From: Channallabes apus
Taxonomy: Eukaryota > Chordata > Actinopteri > Siluriformes > Clariidae
Reading direction: 5' to 3'
Assembly: GCA_030522415.1 (NCBI GenBank)
Contig: CM060124.1
Location: 25,293,454-25,357,453, forward strand
Length of the DNA: 64,000 bases
Part shown: positions 20,030-31,709 of the stretch, in pieces
How positions within the stretch are numbered: position 1 is the stretch's first letter
Layout: each line of letters starts with the position of its first letter
Position numbers and translations under genes: made by a program
Notes under the pieces: model-generated
What the model saw: only the letters and a program-made list of their open reading frames with translations
Databases searched by the model: none
Told to the model about the DNA's origin: nothing

Positions 20030-21950
20030 GTATTAGAATGTTATAGTCCAGATTGATACGCAATGGCCAGTTGTAGTCTGTGCTTATAAGTTATTATCTG
20101 GATTAGAATATTACAGTATGCATTTATTAGTTGTGTAACAAGCTATATTCTTGCTTGACAAACCATAGTATTGATTACCATGTCATAGTCAAAGCTGAAA
20201 ATTCAGAAGAAGAATTTGTAGATCATCTTATCAAGCTATAGTTATGTACGTACCTTGGATTAACAAATTATAGCCTGGATTGAAATGTTATAGTCTGGAT
20301 CATATTCCAATTATTATATTATAATTATTATACATGGTGTTGTTAATCACATAAACTATTTTTGTTAAACTTTTATAATTGACTATGTTTAAACCTTTAT
20401 AATGGACTGACATTTATAGAAACATTATAAGCTGGGTTTACTTGGTGTAATCAGGATTGACAAATTCAAATTAACAAAATGCCCCAAACACTGAAATTTA
20501 ATATAGTACTTGAGTGGTTCTCAACGGTTCCATAGTCCTGTCCTCCACATTTTAGCGTTTTCTCTGCTCTATTACACTTACTTCAATTCCAAAAAGGCTG
20601 TTAATTAGCTGATTAGTTAAATTACGTGTGCTGAGATCTGAGACACCACTAAAATTGTGCAGGGCAGGAGGTTTTCATGGCTAGAGTTGAGAAACACTGC
20701 TATAGTTTACATCAGGATTTAACCAGATTAAAATATTATAGTCCAAATTGAAGTTTTGGTCTGGATTAAAAATGTTAAAGTCTGGATTAACAAATCATAA
20801 TCCAGATAAAACAAACAAACAAACAAACAAAAATTTGTCTGGGATGACATTATTTTTCAGATTGACCAACTATTGTATCCTGTAGATCAGCGGGCTATAG
20901 GGGGGATTGACATACAATATCGGGATAAACAAACTATAGTCTTTCTTGGAAAACCATAGTACTGATTGTCATGTTATAGTAAAAAAAACAATATACATAG
21001 TTTTAGATTGATAATTTGCAGATTGTTTTATCAATCTATAGTTTTGTGGCATGAATTAACAAATTCTGTATTGAAACATTATGGTCCAGCAAAATCAGAC
21101 AGTAATCTGGATTGGAAGGTAAAAGTCTAGGCTACAAATTTATAGTCCATAAGGACACTTTATTCTCTTGATCAAAGGTTTATGAGCTGGATTGCAATTT
21201 ATTGTTTGGGTCAACAAATTATGGTCTGGATTAAATAGGTTATGGTTTGACAAATTATGGTCCTGACAAACTATTCTCTACATTGGCACATTATAGTGCA
21301 GATTGACAAGATATAGTCTGAATGTCTACACTATAGCTCCAACTGACATGCTATACAGTAGTTATAGTCTGGATCAACAAACTATTGCCTGAATTGACTT
21401 ATTTTAGTTTAGATTGACAGACCGTAGTGTGAATGTACAATCAATATATCAGACATTATAGGCCAAATTGCCATGCTGTAGTATGGATTGAACACTGAAA
21501 TCTGGATCGCAATGGTATTGTTTGGACAGGCATGCTATAGTCTGGATTAACAAATTATAGTCTGGCTAAGGATATTGTTTTATATCTTGGATTAACAAAT
21601 TATAGTTGAGACTAAAACAATTGGGTCTGCATTGGTCTAATCCAGACTGACACTTCTGGATTGTAGCATTACAGCTCAGAAAATACTACGCATTACAGTG
21701 TGCAGTTCAGATTGACAAGTTATATCTGGGATTGACATGCGGACCTTTGACATTTTAACACGTTATAGACTGAATTATTGCATTATAACATGAACTGGCG
21801 TCTCACAATCTGAACTTGCACAAGACTAGAAACTGGACTTAAATATTACAGTTAGGTTTTACAAGTTCAGATCGACACATCACTGTTCAAATTAAGATGT
21901 TGTCCAAACTAATACACCATACAACACAATGTAACCTATATTGACCTCCC
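20030..21950 (+). repeat. Degenerate short-unit array, about 20-30 bp
   Basis: The words TATAGTCTGGATT, TTATAGTCCAGATTGA, AACAAATTATAG and GGATTGACA recur dozens of times at irregular spacing for 1.9 kb. This looks like an ancient minisatellite. A hAT-like MITE (20510-20700) sits inside it. No frame of note. Confidence 0.7.
20510..20700. mobile_element. hAT-like palindromic MITE
   Basis: The ends GAGTGGTTCTCAAC (from 20512) and GTTGAGAAACACTGC (to 20700) are inverted. CACATTTTAGCGTTTTCTCT and AAAATTGTGCAGGGCAGGAG are the inner motifs of a common fish MITE. TATAGTAC (20502-20509) and TATAGTTT (20701-20708) may be a decayed 8-bp TSD. Confidence 0.65.
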
Positions 21951-22212
21951 ACTTGAAATGTTTAATGTTGTCAAATATTTTTTATGGACAGTAATTCCAT
22001 TGGAAAGTAATTGTAACCCTGCATTAATATTAAATAGAAAGCAGAAACTCCATATCATACTGGGCCCGGTTTCTCGATAACGCACACTATTCGTGCGCTA
22101 AGAAGACTCTTAAGATATATCTTACGTTAAGTGATAACTTTTCTAAGTGTATTTCTCGAACTGTCTCTTAGGAGTCTTCTTAAGTCGCTGCCTCTTACGT
22201 CCGATGTTACAA

Positions 22213-22402
22213 GGCTGGGGGTAGCTCAGTGGTTAAGGCATTGGACTACGGTTCGGAAGGTCTCAGGTTCAAACCCCACAACCACCAAGTTACCACTGTT
22301 GGGCCCTTGAGCAAAGGCCCTCAACTGCTCAGATGTGTAATGAAAAAAAAATTTAAAATGTAAGTCACTCTGGATAAGAGTGTAAATGCCTAAATGTAAG
22401 GC
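22213..22402 (+). mobile_element. tRNA-derived SINE with Pol III boxes
   Basis: The head reads GGGGGTAGCTCAGTGGTTAA (box A-like) and CAGGTTCAAACCCCAC (box B-like). A GTTGGGCCCTTGAGCA body follows, and a tail with GTCACTCTGGATAAGAGTG and AAATGCCTAAATGTAA. That tail motif is common in fish SINEs. It is inserted in the left arm of the Harbinger-type element, so it is younger than that element. Confidence 0.75.
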
Positions 22403-22872
22403 GCTGTCTACAGTGAAGGTCCTGAATTAGCGGACATCGGTGGCTCAGGAATCGATTTTTGACTCCTTTTGCATGACAGCGTTAAGAAAGACGGCACTTT
22501 CTATGCAAATTAAACATTGCACTAAATTCTTTTAATAGCGTTTATTTCGACATGAGTTAACTTAACAATAACGTGCCATAATAGACAAATATATAAATTA
22601 AATCACCAAACTGTCGCTAATATTTTCATGTAACCTGTGGTCGTGAAACGAACCGGGTATACAATCATAGTTGATGGACAAACAGCTGATAACACTAGTG
22701 AAGAGCTCTTCACCAGCTTCAGAAACAATGTGAAACATGTCAGTTGTTGGGGTTGTATAGCTCACTTATGGAATGAATACGATGAGATGACAGAGTGGAG
22801 GTTTAATACCTCTATCTCACCTACGCGGGGCCGTAAGTGCGGTTCATTATGATTCAGCGCGAGTTTTGGTGC

Positions 22873-23187
22873 CATGGTTACGTTTCCATCTTACCACGCA
22901 AAAAAATAAACATGTTTAACATGTGGAAGCTCGCGGACCTTGCAGATCTTCACGGACCGTTGGGCGCCGGTCACTCGAGGCGGATCGCGGTGCCTAATAC
23001 CCCTCTCTCACCTGTGTGGTGCCTAATACCCCTCTCTCACCTGTGTGGCCTGACTCATCTCCGTGAGATGCCGCGATTGCCCGCGACGTTCCTTTAACAT
23101 TCCACGTTCTGCAAGCTTAGGCGAGGACCAGCAAAAAATTAAACGTTGAATTTTTCATGCGGAAAGATGGAAACGTAATCACAATAG
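22873..23187. mobile_element. Nested inverted-repeat element
   Basis: GTTACGTTTCCATCTT with CGCAAAAAAATA (22877-22907) mirrors AAGATGGAAACGTAAT with TTTTTCATGCGG (23151-23180). It is about 315 bp, GC-rich inside, with a perfect 29-bp tandem duplication at 22991-23048. The class is unknown; hAT-like MITEs with such ends exist in fish. Confidence 0.55.
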
Positions 23188-24042
23188 GAATAGGGGTATT
23201 ACGCATTACAATCACCCAGAAAAATGAATAGATGTGGGGTTTGAATCTCCCAAGGTTATTTTCTCATTTAACTAAATCAAATTTCATAAAAATAAAACGC
23301 GTCAAAAGAAAAACCCATAAAGTTATGGATAATGGCTAATGATCAATGAAACATATTTTAAACAAAAAGCAGCGAGCAGCTGGACATCGGGACGGGGAGC
23401 GTAAGTACGATGCGTTGGTCTGGCACGCGCAGGTCTGAGCAGCTCAAGAAGCTCCATAATCTGTTGCCTTGGAAAGCAACATTTTTTTTTTTTTAATAAC
23501 GGCCACGGGGAAAATATGAAAAGGGCTGAAGTTTTGTCTAAAGGAAAAATTTTTATGACCCACACGGCTCCACGGACGGCGCCATCTTTAGTTTAACACA
23601 ACACCACGCTGTATCGCTGCCAAATTGTTCGCCACCTGTTTAATATTAAAAGTGATTGCCAATTTTAATGCATTAGTCAACTTATGAAATATGCTAATTA
23701 AAAGTCACTCTATTAGTTCTGATATCAAATAAAATTTAATTCTTAAATAGGCCTACAGTATATTCTATCATTAATACGACTTTGATAACGTGCCATAATG
23801 TGTTTGCATACACCGCTGGTTTATAAAGACTGCTGCTCAGTGGCGGCGACTAGTGTCTTGAGCTGAAACTACGCTAAGAATGAATTAAGGTTGGTCCAGA
23901 CCAACCTTACGAACGTGTGACTTAGCTAAGAGATACTTAGCGTAAGAACGTTTCGGGAAATGCGCCGTAAAGTTAAGAGAGAGGTTAAGGTACATCTTAA
24001 GAACTACTTAGCGATAAGAAGCTTTCGAGAAACCGGGCCCTG

Positions 24043-24446
24043 GTGTACTCTACTTACCTACCCTACTGATCTCCATCGAGAGCTCAATGACATTCAGAAT
24101 TTTTTTTTTTTAACTTTTTATTTGGCATGGATGCCAGAATACACAGAATAAATTTGACCTCTTTAGGAGATTGGTTTCAGCCAGGAAAGGGACAAATAAA
24201 CATATAAATCTGTGAAAAGTAGACAGATTAAAAGTGTCTGATTTTGAAAAATATGCTGTGCCCGCTGGTTGGCACTTAAGTGCTTTGTGCTGAGTGAAGT
24301 AAAGTCCAAATATTTACACTATTCAGCAAATCAGAGTCAAATACCCAAAACACCCCAAAAATACCATCAACACAACCTTACAACCTTAACCATGCACACT
24401 CCACATACAGTAAGGCTATCTAATCACTGAAAGTGTGCCTCTTAAG
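24043..24446. other. Unique stretch
   Basis: No recognised feature; a T-run at 24101-24110. Confidence 0.45.
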
Positions 24447-24497
24447 CATGGAGGGCATTCCACCATGTTTCTTTGCTCATGGAGGAAGACAATATTG
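24447..24497 (+). repeat. Detached piece of the ~85-bp minisatellite
   Basis: GGAGGGCATTCCACCATGTT and TCTTTGCTCATGGAGGAAGA with CAATAT closely match 18091-18140, a single monomer of the array 6.3 kb upstream. Confidence 0.75.
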
Positions 24498-24559
24498 CTA
24501 AATATTTTAGCAAAATGATGAACAGATTGAGAGACAGATAGAAAAAGAAGTGTTGTTAA

Positions 24560-24830
24560 GTTATATTAAAAGGGTTGTGGCCTCGTTGTCTGTCAGTCAC
24601 AATAATGAAGGGGTGAGGCCTTGGTGCCCCTCAGTCAGAGTGAAGCAGGCACCTCCTTGGTCAGTAATAGTAAAGGGGGTATTACCTCTTTGTTTGTAAG
24701 TCATAATAAAGGGGGTGTGGCCTCTGTGACTACCAGTCATAGCAAAAGGGGTGTGGTCTCTGTCTCCCAGTTATACTAAAAGATTGTGTGATCTCTTTCA
24801 CTGCCAATCACAGTACATGGGTTTTGGGAT
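24560..24830 (+). repeat. ~37-bp minisatellite, about 7 copies
   Basis: Units begin at 24560, 24596, 24634, 24660, 24700, 24736, 24770 and 24807 with GTCATAATAAAG-like starts and GGGGTGTGGCCTCTT-like middles. Spacing is 26 to 40 bp. Confidence 0.8.
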
Positions 24831-25479
24831 TCTAATTTATTTTTCACAACGCTGTAGCGTATTAAGTCTTTAAGCGTATCCTTAATCAGAATCTCAGTCA
24901 GATAATGAGATGCTTATGGTACCATACATGAAACATTTAGTTCTTTTCAAAAATGCATTAAAGTGCCACCTGTGTGCCTGTGTGTATGTGTGTGAATAAC
25001 ACAATGCAGTCTGGGGAAATACAATATGCACATTTTTTTTTTTTTTATGCATCGCGATAAGCCGTTTGTTTTTTTGTCCTCGGAGGCTTTGCTGGCATTT
25101 CAAGGTCGAGATGGGGAGAGGGTTGGTGATAATAAACTGCGGTGAATTCTGAATTTGAGAATAAGAAATAAGAGTGCAGCACAGCACACAATCAGCAGGT
25201 AAAATTTCCATCCTTGGCTGATGTCTGAAAACTGTTACGTTTTTCCATTGTATTTTATATTGTTATTATTTTTGCCTTTGTTTTCGGAATGGTGCTCAAA
25301 TCATCTTTGTAGTCCTAATCAAAAACATTCTCATGCAGAATAGGTTAGGGTGTAAAATTTATCTGTGACCTGAAACCATATTTGGTTAAGGTTAGTAGAG
25401 CAAGGAATGAAACCAATCAAATCAGAGGATTTTCCATAAGTAAGTAAATAAACAAGCAAATAAATAAAAAGCGAAGTGT
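24831..25479. other. Unique stretch
   Basis: No recognised repeat apart from a short T-run (25025-25036) and AAAT units (25440-25470). Confidence 0.45.
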
Positions 25480-26265
25480 TTATAGATCTCTAGAGACTCA
25501 GAGTCCTTGTTTCACCAATCAAAGGGAGGTCATGATACAGTCAGGGGAAGGATATGATCATCTTGGCATGGATGACAGGACAGACAAGTGTCTTGATGGA
25601 GGGAGTAAATCCATTATAAAGAGAGCAAAGTACCTGAGTGGCCTTTGTGGATAGCAATAGCAGATCCTTCTGATGTTTTAGGAAAAAATGTGCATGACCT
25701 AACATGCACAGGTTTGAAATGTGAGGTAAGAAGAGGTGAGGTTATGCATGGTTGTTCAGGAATATCTCAGGGTTGCATGATTTAGCCCAGTTGGTGTGAC
25801 GCATCTCCAGGGAAATGATGGGATGCAACTCCAGGGATCAACAAACAGCTCAGTCTTGCTTGGAATTAGTTTCAGGTAATGAGTTGCCAGGCATGACGAG
25901 ATGTCTGCCAGACTTTCTGAGAAGAAAACGAAAGGTTGAGTTGACTGTCATCAGTAAACTAGAAGTAGTAAAATCACATGTGAGCATATGACCTCAGCAA
26001 GAGGACGCGGCACTGAGCCTTGGGGATGATGTAGATTCCTTGCATGTCACCTGATATGACTTAATAATTTTCTTGCTATGAAACTAATTCCAAGACTTTA
26101 TGATGGGAAGAACTGTACTGAAGGGTGCTGAAAGGTCAAGGACCAAGGACTGATGAATGGCTGATGTAAGGGGTGAAGCATTTCAGTAACAGCCACACGG
26201 CAGCGTCTGTGGATTGTGTTTCTTTGAAGCCAGAGGAGTTTATATCTTGGGGTCATTCTAGGTGA
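25480..26265 (-). pseudogene. Decayed L2-type LINE reverse transcriptase
   Basis: Read on the minus strand, the region follows the second half of a fish non-LTR RT. A F-T-D-D-S-Q-L version of the catalytic Y-A-D-D box lies near 25950, then D-I-S-S-C-L-A and K-L-I-P-S-K-T-E-L-F (25905-25845), and an N-I-R-R-I motif near 25680. Stops and frameshifts are frequent. The catalytic Tyr and Ala are replaced. No 3' tail was recognised, so both ends are eroded. Confidence 0.7.
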
Positions 26266-26281
26266 GATAGGGAGACGAGTT

Positions 26282-26610
26282 TGTTTCATTCATTCATTCA
26301 TTCATTCATTCATTCATTTTCTGTACCGCTTAATCCTGTGTTCAGGGTCGCGGGACCTGGAGCCTATCCCAGGAGACTTCGGGCACTAGGCGGGGTACAC
26401 CCTGGACAGGGTGCCAATCCATCGCAGGGCACACACACATACACACACTCACACACCCAATCACACACTACGGGCAATTTAGGAACGCCAATTAGCCTAA
26501 CCTGCATGTTTTTGGACTGTGGGAGGAAACCGGAGTACCCGGAGGAAACCCACCAAGCACGGGGAGAACATGCAAACTCCATGCACACAGAGACGGGAAT
26601 CGAGCCTGGT
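26282..26610 (-). mobile_element. DANA-like SINE, slightly 5'-truncated
   Basis: Plus strand shows ATTC tail units (26286-26318), CGCTTAATCCTGTGTTCAGG, the CA spacer, GGAAACCGGAGTACCCGGAG, and ends at GGAATCGAGCCTGG. The tRNA-like head is missing. The long frames on both strands here are SINE sequence. Confidence 0.85.
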
Positions 26611-26699
26611 GTTTTATATATTATACAATTAAAAAGTTAGAAAGCACTAGTTGCTGAAATGTGAGTTTTCCTTGGTTGGCTGTTTCATAATGTCATCTT

Positions 26700-27290
26700 G
26701 AATATGCAACAGAACATACGAGGGGCGTTCAAGTCAAACCAGGACTACTGTTGAAATTTCCAGTGAATGCAGAAGCACAGTAAATCTGTTTGACCTTTAG
26801 AGAGGACGTCAAGCACAGTATGCTAATGAGACTGCAGTAAAATATTTTAATGGTTTTAAAGGAGACCGTACATCCGTGAATGATGAGCAAGCCCAAGGTG
26901 GCTCAGAGCCCACTACAGTTGCTGCTTGAACATTCAGCAAGTGTAACACCAAATCACTGAACAGAGATACAGTAGATAGAAGATAACTTGTCTCCAACTT
27001 GGGGAAGAGATGCATCTCTCTGTGGGAATTGTGTACACAATCATTTACCAACACCACTTTGCACTTTACATGAACTCAGCTGGGAGTTCCTGCCACATCC
27101 CTCATACAATCCTGAAGCCATTTTCACATGTCTAGGCCATTTAAGGAATCCTTGGGAGGCCAGCGTTTTTGACATGAAGGAGGGCAGTTTGATCATGGCA
27201 GAAGATTACATACAGAGATACTATAGTGTTTTTACTTTCATAACTATTCTCTTATTCTATTCAATCTGAAGTCTTGGTTAGACTTAAACA
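26700..27290 (+). pseudogene. Mariner-like element with transposase remnant
   Basis: The left end ACGAGGGGCGTTCAAGTC is a mariner-type terminal motif. Near 27085 the plus strand reads S-W-E-F-L-P-H-P-S-Y-N-P-E, the decayed form of the W-x-x-L-P-H-P-P-Y-S-P-D block that carries the last catalytic Asp of mariner transposase; the Asp is Glu here. A G-H-L-R-N-P-W-E-A-S-V-F stretch follows. The N-terminal half is deleted or unreadable. Confidence 0.7.
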
Positions 27291-28394
27291 CCCCTTTTAA
27301 ATAGGATTTTATTATCAATAATATTATATTAAAGATAAACCCCTGATTTATAAAGAACTGAATATTATTCTCATCAAGAAAAAAAGTCACTGTGGATGAT
27401 AAAAAAAAAAAAAGGAACTGATATTGTCCAAAAGATGGAGTGTTATTTCATCTGTTATTTCGCGGTGAGCTTTGCTGCTATTTACAGGACACTGAAATAG
27501 AACTCCATACTCAGTGCACGTTTAGGTTATTTCAGTGACGGGAACAGGAAAAGGGCCAAGGAGCAAAAACCTGTTCATGTACCGCACCATTGATGTGTAC
27601 TGCTCCAATTCTGTGGACATTTTGTTCAAGGTTCTCTTACACACTCGTGTCCCGGTGGCCTCTGCAGTCTCTTTACATTTTAGAGAATTACGAGTGTAAT
27701 GTTTATTTTAAACACTCCCGTCTGTCTTCTTTTCATCTCAACAGTGACCAATACAAACAATCCTGATGGAAATGGAGGGTTAAGGCAAAAAATAAATAGG
27801 CAATAAAGGGATGATGGATTTCTATATTAGAGGTCGAGACAAGAGACAGGGTGTGCAAACTGACTGCGTGTATCTAGACCATGCTTTTTGTGGACAAAAT
27901 CAAAGTTTCACAATGGTTATTCAAGTAAATTCGATATGATTCCATAAGAAAGAAAGGAAAAAAGCAACAAGGATAGAAAGAAAGGAATTTCACAGGTGTT
28001 TGCGCCCACACTAATTTCAGGATCACTAGATGTGAGGCAAAAACACACCATGGATACATAAGTAATAATATATAGCTTTAGGAAAACATGAAACATACAG
28101 TTCAAAACATTGATCTCATAAAGCACAGCTTTCTAATGTCACCCTCTGAAACTGGAAAGTTATGAAAACTGAAAACGGATTGTACCGCCCGTTAGTACGC
28201 TCATGTCAAACATTTATTTAAGCTCTGATCAGTTACAGCACTTAGCTATAATTACGGACGTATCTAAAGGTGAGCAGCAGAGAAAGAGATCAGAGTTAAT
28301 GGCACATTTACAGTGTCGTTAAACGCCAATCTCAAAAAGGTCAGCGCAAGTTTAAGCTGTGGAGTATAAAAAAAAAATAAAAAAGTAGATGTAA
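27291..28394. other. Unique stretch
   Basis: No recognised repeat. Frames at 27874-28126 have no domain. The stretch 27420-27740 is relatively CpG-containing and could be conserved, but I have no direct evidence. Confidence 0.4.
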
Positions 28395-29015
28395 TAATAT
28401 ACTGCCCGGCCAAAAAAAGAAAGCACTCACTCTAATATTTCATTGGCCTCTCTTTTGCATTGATTATGGCTGTGACGTTTCGATAAGCTTATGCAATGTC
28501 ACAATATTTATTTCAGTCCAGAGTCACATTCATTTCCCTCCAAGATCTTGTATTGATGATTGGAGAGTTGTGAAATGTCTTCTCCAGCACACCCCAAAGA
28601 TTCTCAATGGCATTAAGGCCTGGACTCTGTGTCCAATCCATGTGTGAAAATCATGTCTCATGCTGCCTGAACCACTCTTTCACATTTTGAGGCCGATGAA
28701 TCATAGCATTGTCATCTTATAATATGGCTATTTATATATGCCCTATTCATTACATATATATTCAGGTTGTCAGCTGATATAATTTTTTTGCCACTTTTTT
28801 CAGGCACTTTATTGTTGAACCTACAAATTGTTGAACCCCAGATCACAACTCATCCCCAGATAATTGTACGGTTGGCACTAGGCATGCATACTGTATTTGG
28901 TGCATCACTGCATCTGCCTTTTTTCCAATGCTTCACAGTCCATTCTTTATGCTCCCTAGCAAATGTAATCCTTTTTTCAAAGTAGCCTCACTGGTGAGTA
29001 GCTATCTTAAGGCTG
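28395..29015 (-). pseudogene. Tc1-like transposon remnant (CTGCCCGGCCAAAAAAA end)
   Basis: The left end has CTGCCCGGCCAAAAAAA, a known fish Tc1 terminal sequence. On the minus strand near 28615 the reading P-G-L-N-A-I-E-N-L-W-G-V-L-E-K-T is the D-L-N-P-I-E-N-L-W region with the third catalytic Glu. Stops elsewhere destroy the frame, and the opposite TIR was not found. Confidence 0.7.
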
Positions 29016-29536
29016 CACAGATATTTAGTAAAATGTAGATAGAAAAGATATATTAAACATATTAAACATAGCCATGAGTTCTACTTTTATTGTTTTTAAT
29101 TATTTGATTTCACCAAACATTTAAGTGGTCTCCAATCATAATATCACATATATATTTTTTTCCTTAAGGATGATGGTTCAACACTATCCTTTCATGTTTT
29201 AATAATGCTTTTAGCTAAAAAGTGCTTTTTATAGTTTCAGCAATCTCCTTAGTTGCTTTCTTTGCTTGATGCAGAACAATAATTTGACCCTTCTGAAACA
29301 GAGTAACATCCTTGTCACCACCACAGAATATGTCTTCTGACATGGTTGTTTAAGAAATGAGAAGCTACTCACTGCATCAGTTGCGGCTCTTTTGTACGTT
29401 ATGTCCAGGTGTATATAAAAATAAATAATAAAGTCACTCTCCACCTCTTATACTCTTTTATTTTATACACTGAGGTAAAAACTACACTCTTTAAACCAAA
29501 AGGCAGCTAAAAATATTATAAAAAATTATCCATAAT
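29016..29536. other. AT-rich unique stretch
   Basis: No recognised repeat. The frame at 29229-29444 has no domain. Confidence 0.45.
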
Positions 29537-29904
29537 GTTGTTCATTCATTCATTCATTCATCTTCTATACCGCTTTATCCTGTATTTAGGGTCGCGGGGA
29601 CCTGGAGCCTATCCCAGGAGACTCAGGGCACAAGGCAGGGTACACCCTGGACAGCGTGCCAATCCATCGCAGAGCACACACACACACACACACTCACTCA
29701 CTCATTCACACACTATGGTCAATTTAGGAATGCCAATTAGCCTAATCTGCATGTCTTTGGACTGTGGGAGGAAACCGGAGTACCCGGAGGAAACCCACCA
29801 AGCACAGGGAGAACATGCAAACTCCATGCACACAGAGACGGGAATCGAACCCGGACCCTGGAGGTGCAAGGCGACAGTGCTAACCACTACACCACCGTGA
29901 CGCC
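29537..29904 (-). mobile_element. Near full-length DANA-like SINE
   Basis: ATTC tail units, the conserved core and the tRNA-like head (GTGGTGTAGTGGTTAGCACT on minus, 29896-29877) are all present. CCATAAT at 29530-29536 and 29905-29911 is a likely 7-bp TSD. Confidence 0.88.
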
Positions 29905-29944
29905 CCATAATCATGTAATCAAGCAAAATACAACCAAGGTGTAT

Positions 29945-30240
29945 AGCAAATATGCTAACTATAAACTTGCATTATTGCAAACATTCTAACCACTAAGCGC
30001 TAAAGTAATGTATGGCCTTGACAAAGCTAGAATTCTAGGTAACAACAAACAAGCATTATAGAAAGCGTTCGAACCACAAACTAGCATTATAGTAAACAGG
30101 CTAAACCAAACTAGCATTTAAGCTAATTAGCTATATAGTTATACAGTATATCAAATATATATACTTATTTAAAATAAGCATTAAACATGCTAGCAAGGAA
30201 CTACAGTACCATCTACGCAAATAAGCTAACCATGAACTAC
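29945..30240 (+). repeat. ~31-bp repeat array, first block
   Basis: Units of the form ACCACAAACTAGCATTATAG plus TAAACATGCTA recur with variation. The same unit makes up the blocks at 31150 and 33235. Confidence 0.7.
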
Positions 30241-31149
30241 ATAGGCACATGCTATTTGCTATCTTTTTTTCTTCTGGTTTTCATTCTCAGTTGGTCTTTC
30301 ATTGTTTCCTTTACATTTACTTTAGTTTTTTCCTTTCCATCCCTGTTTCAATTCTTACTCTTTCATTCCTTTTATTTTCCTTATTTCCGACTTAGTATTT
30401 TTACTCGCTCTAAACTATAATGCTTTGCTCATTAATATCAACAACAGTCTGTTCTTGCCTGTTAAATGAAAAATGTTACAGAAACATCCATATATGGAGA
30501 CATCTCCGCAGTATGACCTTTTTTTCGGGGAGTCCTCCAGGAGAAGCCAGTGTGTCCCTCAGAGCACTGCACGTTGACGCGAGCAGTAATTATAAAACTA
30601 GGACATGAGGAGATGGAATGCGATTCAGATTGCCGAGCCCCTCTGAGGACCTGTAATGAAATTGTGAATTTGACAAAAGATTTCAATTAAACAAATCCCA
30701 ATGGCCACTTCAGACCTCGGATATTTTACATCTTTATTCATCTGCGTCAGGATTCAATGTTTTTATTTTCTCGCTTAACTTAAACTGAATCAGTGCTCTG
30801 TCCGACCAAGAAAGTTAACACTGCATGTTCTACTAGAAAATTAATACAATCAGCTCATTTGCTCTGCAGCTCAAAGTGTGTGTGTGATGTTGTAATGCTG
30901 TTTCAGCGATTAGCTTCAGGTTTGCCGTGTTCATAATAAAGCTAGAGGATCTGTCCAAATGTGCAGTTTTATCCCGAGGCTTAAACAGGGCATGTGAGAC
31001 ATCCGGTGAGCTGGGATCATAAAAAATTAATTCCACACCTTCCAATTTCAGAAAATATTCCATGTAATGAGCTCAAAATGTGGACAGTCTTGTTCGTTGT
31101 CACGCTGAGATAAAAAAAAAAAAAGTGCACAGTTTCTACCAGAAATCAT
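30241..31149. other. Unique stretch, possible conserved non-coding DNA
   Basis: The parts 30535-30760 and 30890-31060 are free of repeats and not strongly AT-drifted, with AATTAAAC and TAATGA-like homeodomain-type words. I cannot show conservation from this window alone. No splice-bounded exon was convincing. Confidence 0.35.
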
Positions 31150-31300
31150 CTAAAAACGTAAACAAGAATCATCCACAGTTTAGTGAATATGCTAACCAAT
31201 AACTAGCACTACAATAAACATGGCTAATCACAAACCATAATTATAGTAAACATGCTATCCAAAAAACAGCATTATAGTAAATATAATAGTATAGTACTAA
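31150..31300 (+). repeat. ~31-bp repeat array, second block
   Basis: Four or so units: ATATGCTAACCAATAACTAG, ACATGGCTAATCACAAACC, and ACATGCTATCC with AGCATTATAGTAAA. Confidence 0.65.
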
Positions 31301-31539
31301 TTAAAAAAAAAAAACTAGTGAGGTTGTGTTCAGGAAACAGTCCAGCCATTGTTAGTATAATGAGAACAGTCTGCGTGAGATCAATGTAACCTGGAGACAA
31401 GGAGAGTGGATTAAATGTACAGATAACATTGAGTGAGCATGTGTACCTTGTGGAAATTGCATGCGAAATGACTGAGCAAGTAGAGCAACAAATCAAATCA
31501 AAAGAATAAAATTTTGCAATGATTTCGAAGCTTTTCAGG

Positions 31540-31700
31540 AACAATCAGTCACTCATCATCTGTACTGCTTTATCCCGTATACAGGGTCACAGGGGTCTGG
31601 GGGCCTTCCCCAGGGTGCCAATCCATTTCAGGATGGAATGGAATCGGGACCCTGGAGGTGTAAGGTGACAGTGATATCCACTAAGCCACCGTCCTACCTA
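31540..31700 (-). mobile_element. DANA-like SINE with central deletion
   Basis: On plus: CATCTGTACTGCTTTATCCC, CCAGGGTGCCAATCCATTTC, then directly GGGACCCTGGAGGTGTAAGG and CCACTAAGCCACCGTC. The core between spacer and head is missing. Confidence 0.65.
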
Positions 31701-31709
31701 TGATGCAAA

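Larger units (their letters stand above)
22063..24039. mobile_element. PIF/Harbinger-type DNA transposon, ~2 kb
   Basis: Terminal inverted repeat GGCCCGGTTTCTCGA at 22063 is mirrored as TCGAGAAACCGGGCC ending at 24039. CTG flanks it at 22060-22062 and 24040-24042, a CWG-type target duplication as in zebrafish Harbinger elements. The subterminal parts are rich in CTTAAG/TTAAGA-type motifs on both sides and hold a perfect 10-bp hairpin (AAGGTTGGTC, 23889-23910). Frames at 22637-22852 and 22837-23097 show no transposase motif, so it is non-autonomous. It carries a SINE (22213) and a nested element (22873). Confidence 0.7.

Noticed and set aside
22213..22290. Possible tRNA gene
   Set aside because: Box A and B are present, but no consistent cloverleaf or acceptor stem, and a SINE body and tail follow. 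It is a tRNA-derived SINE.
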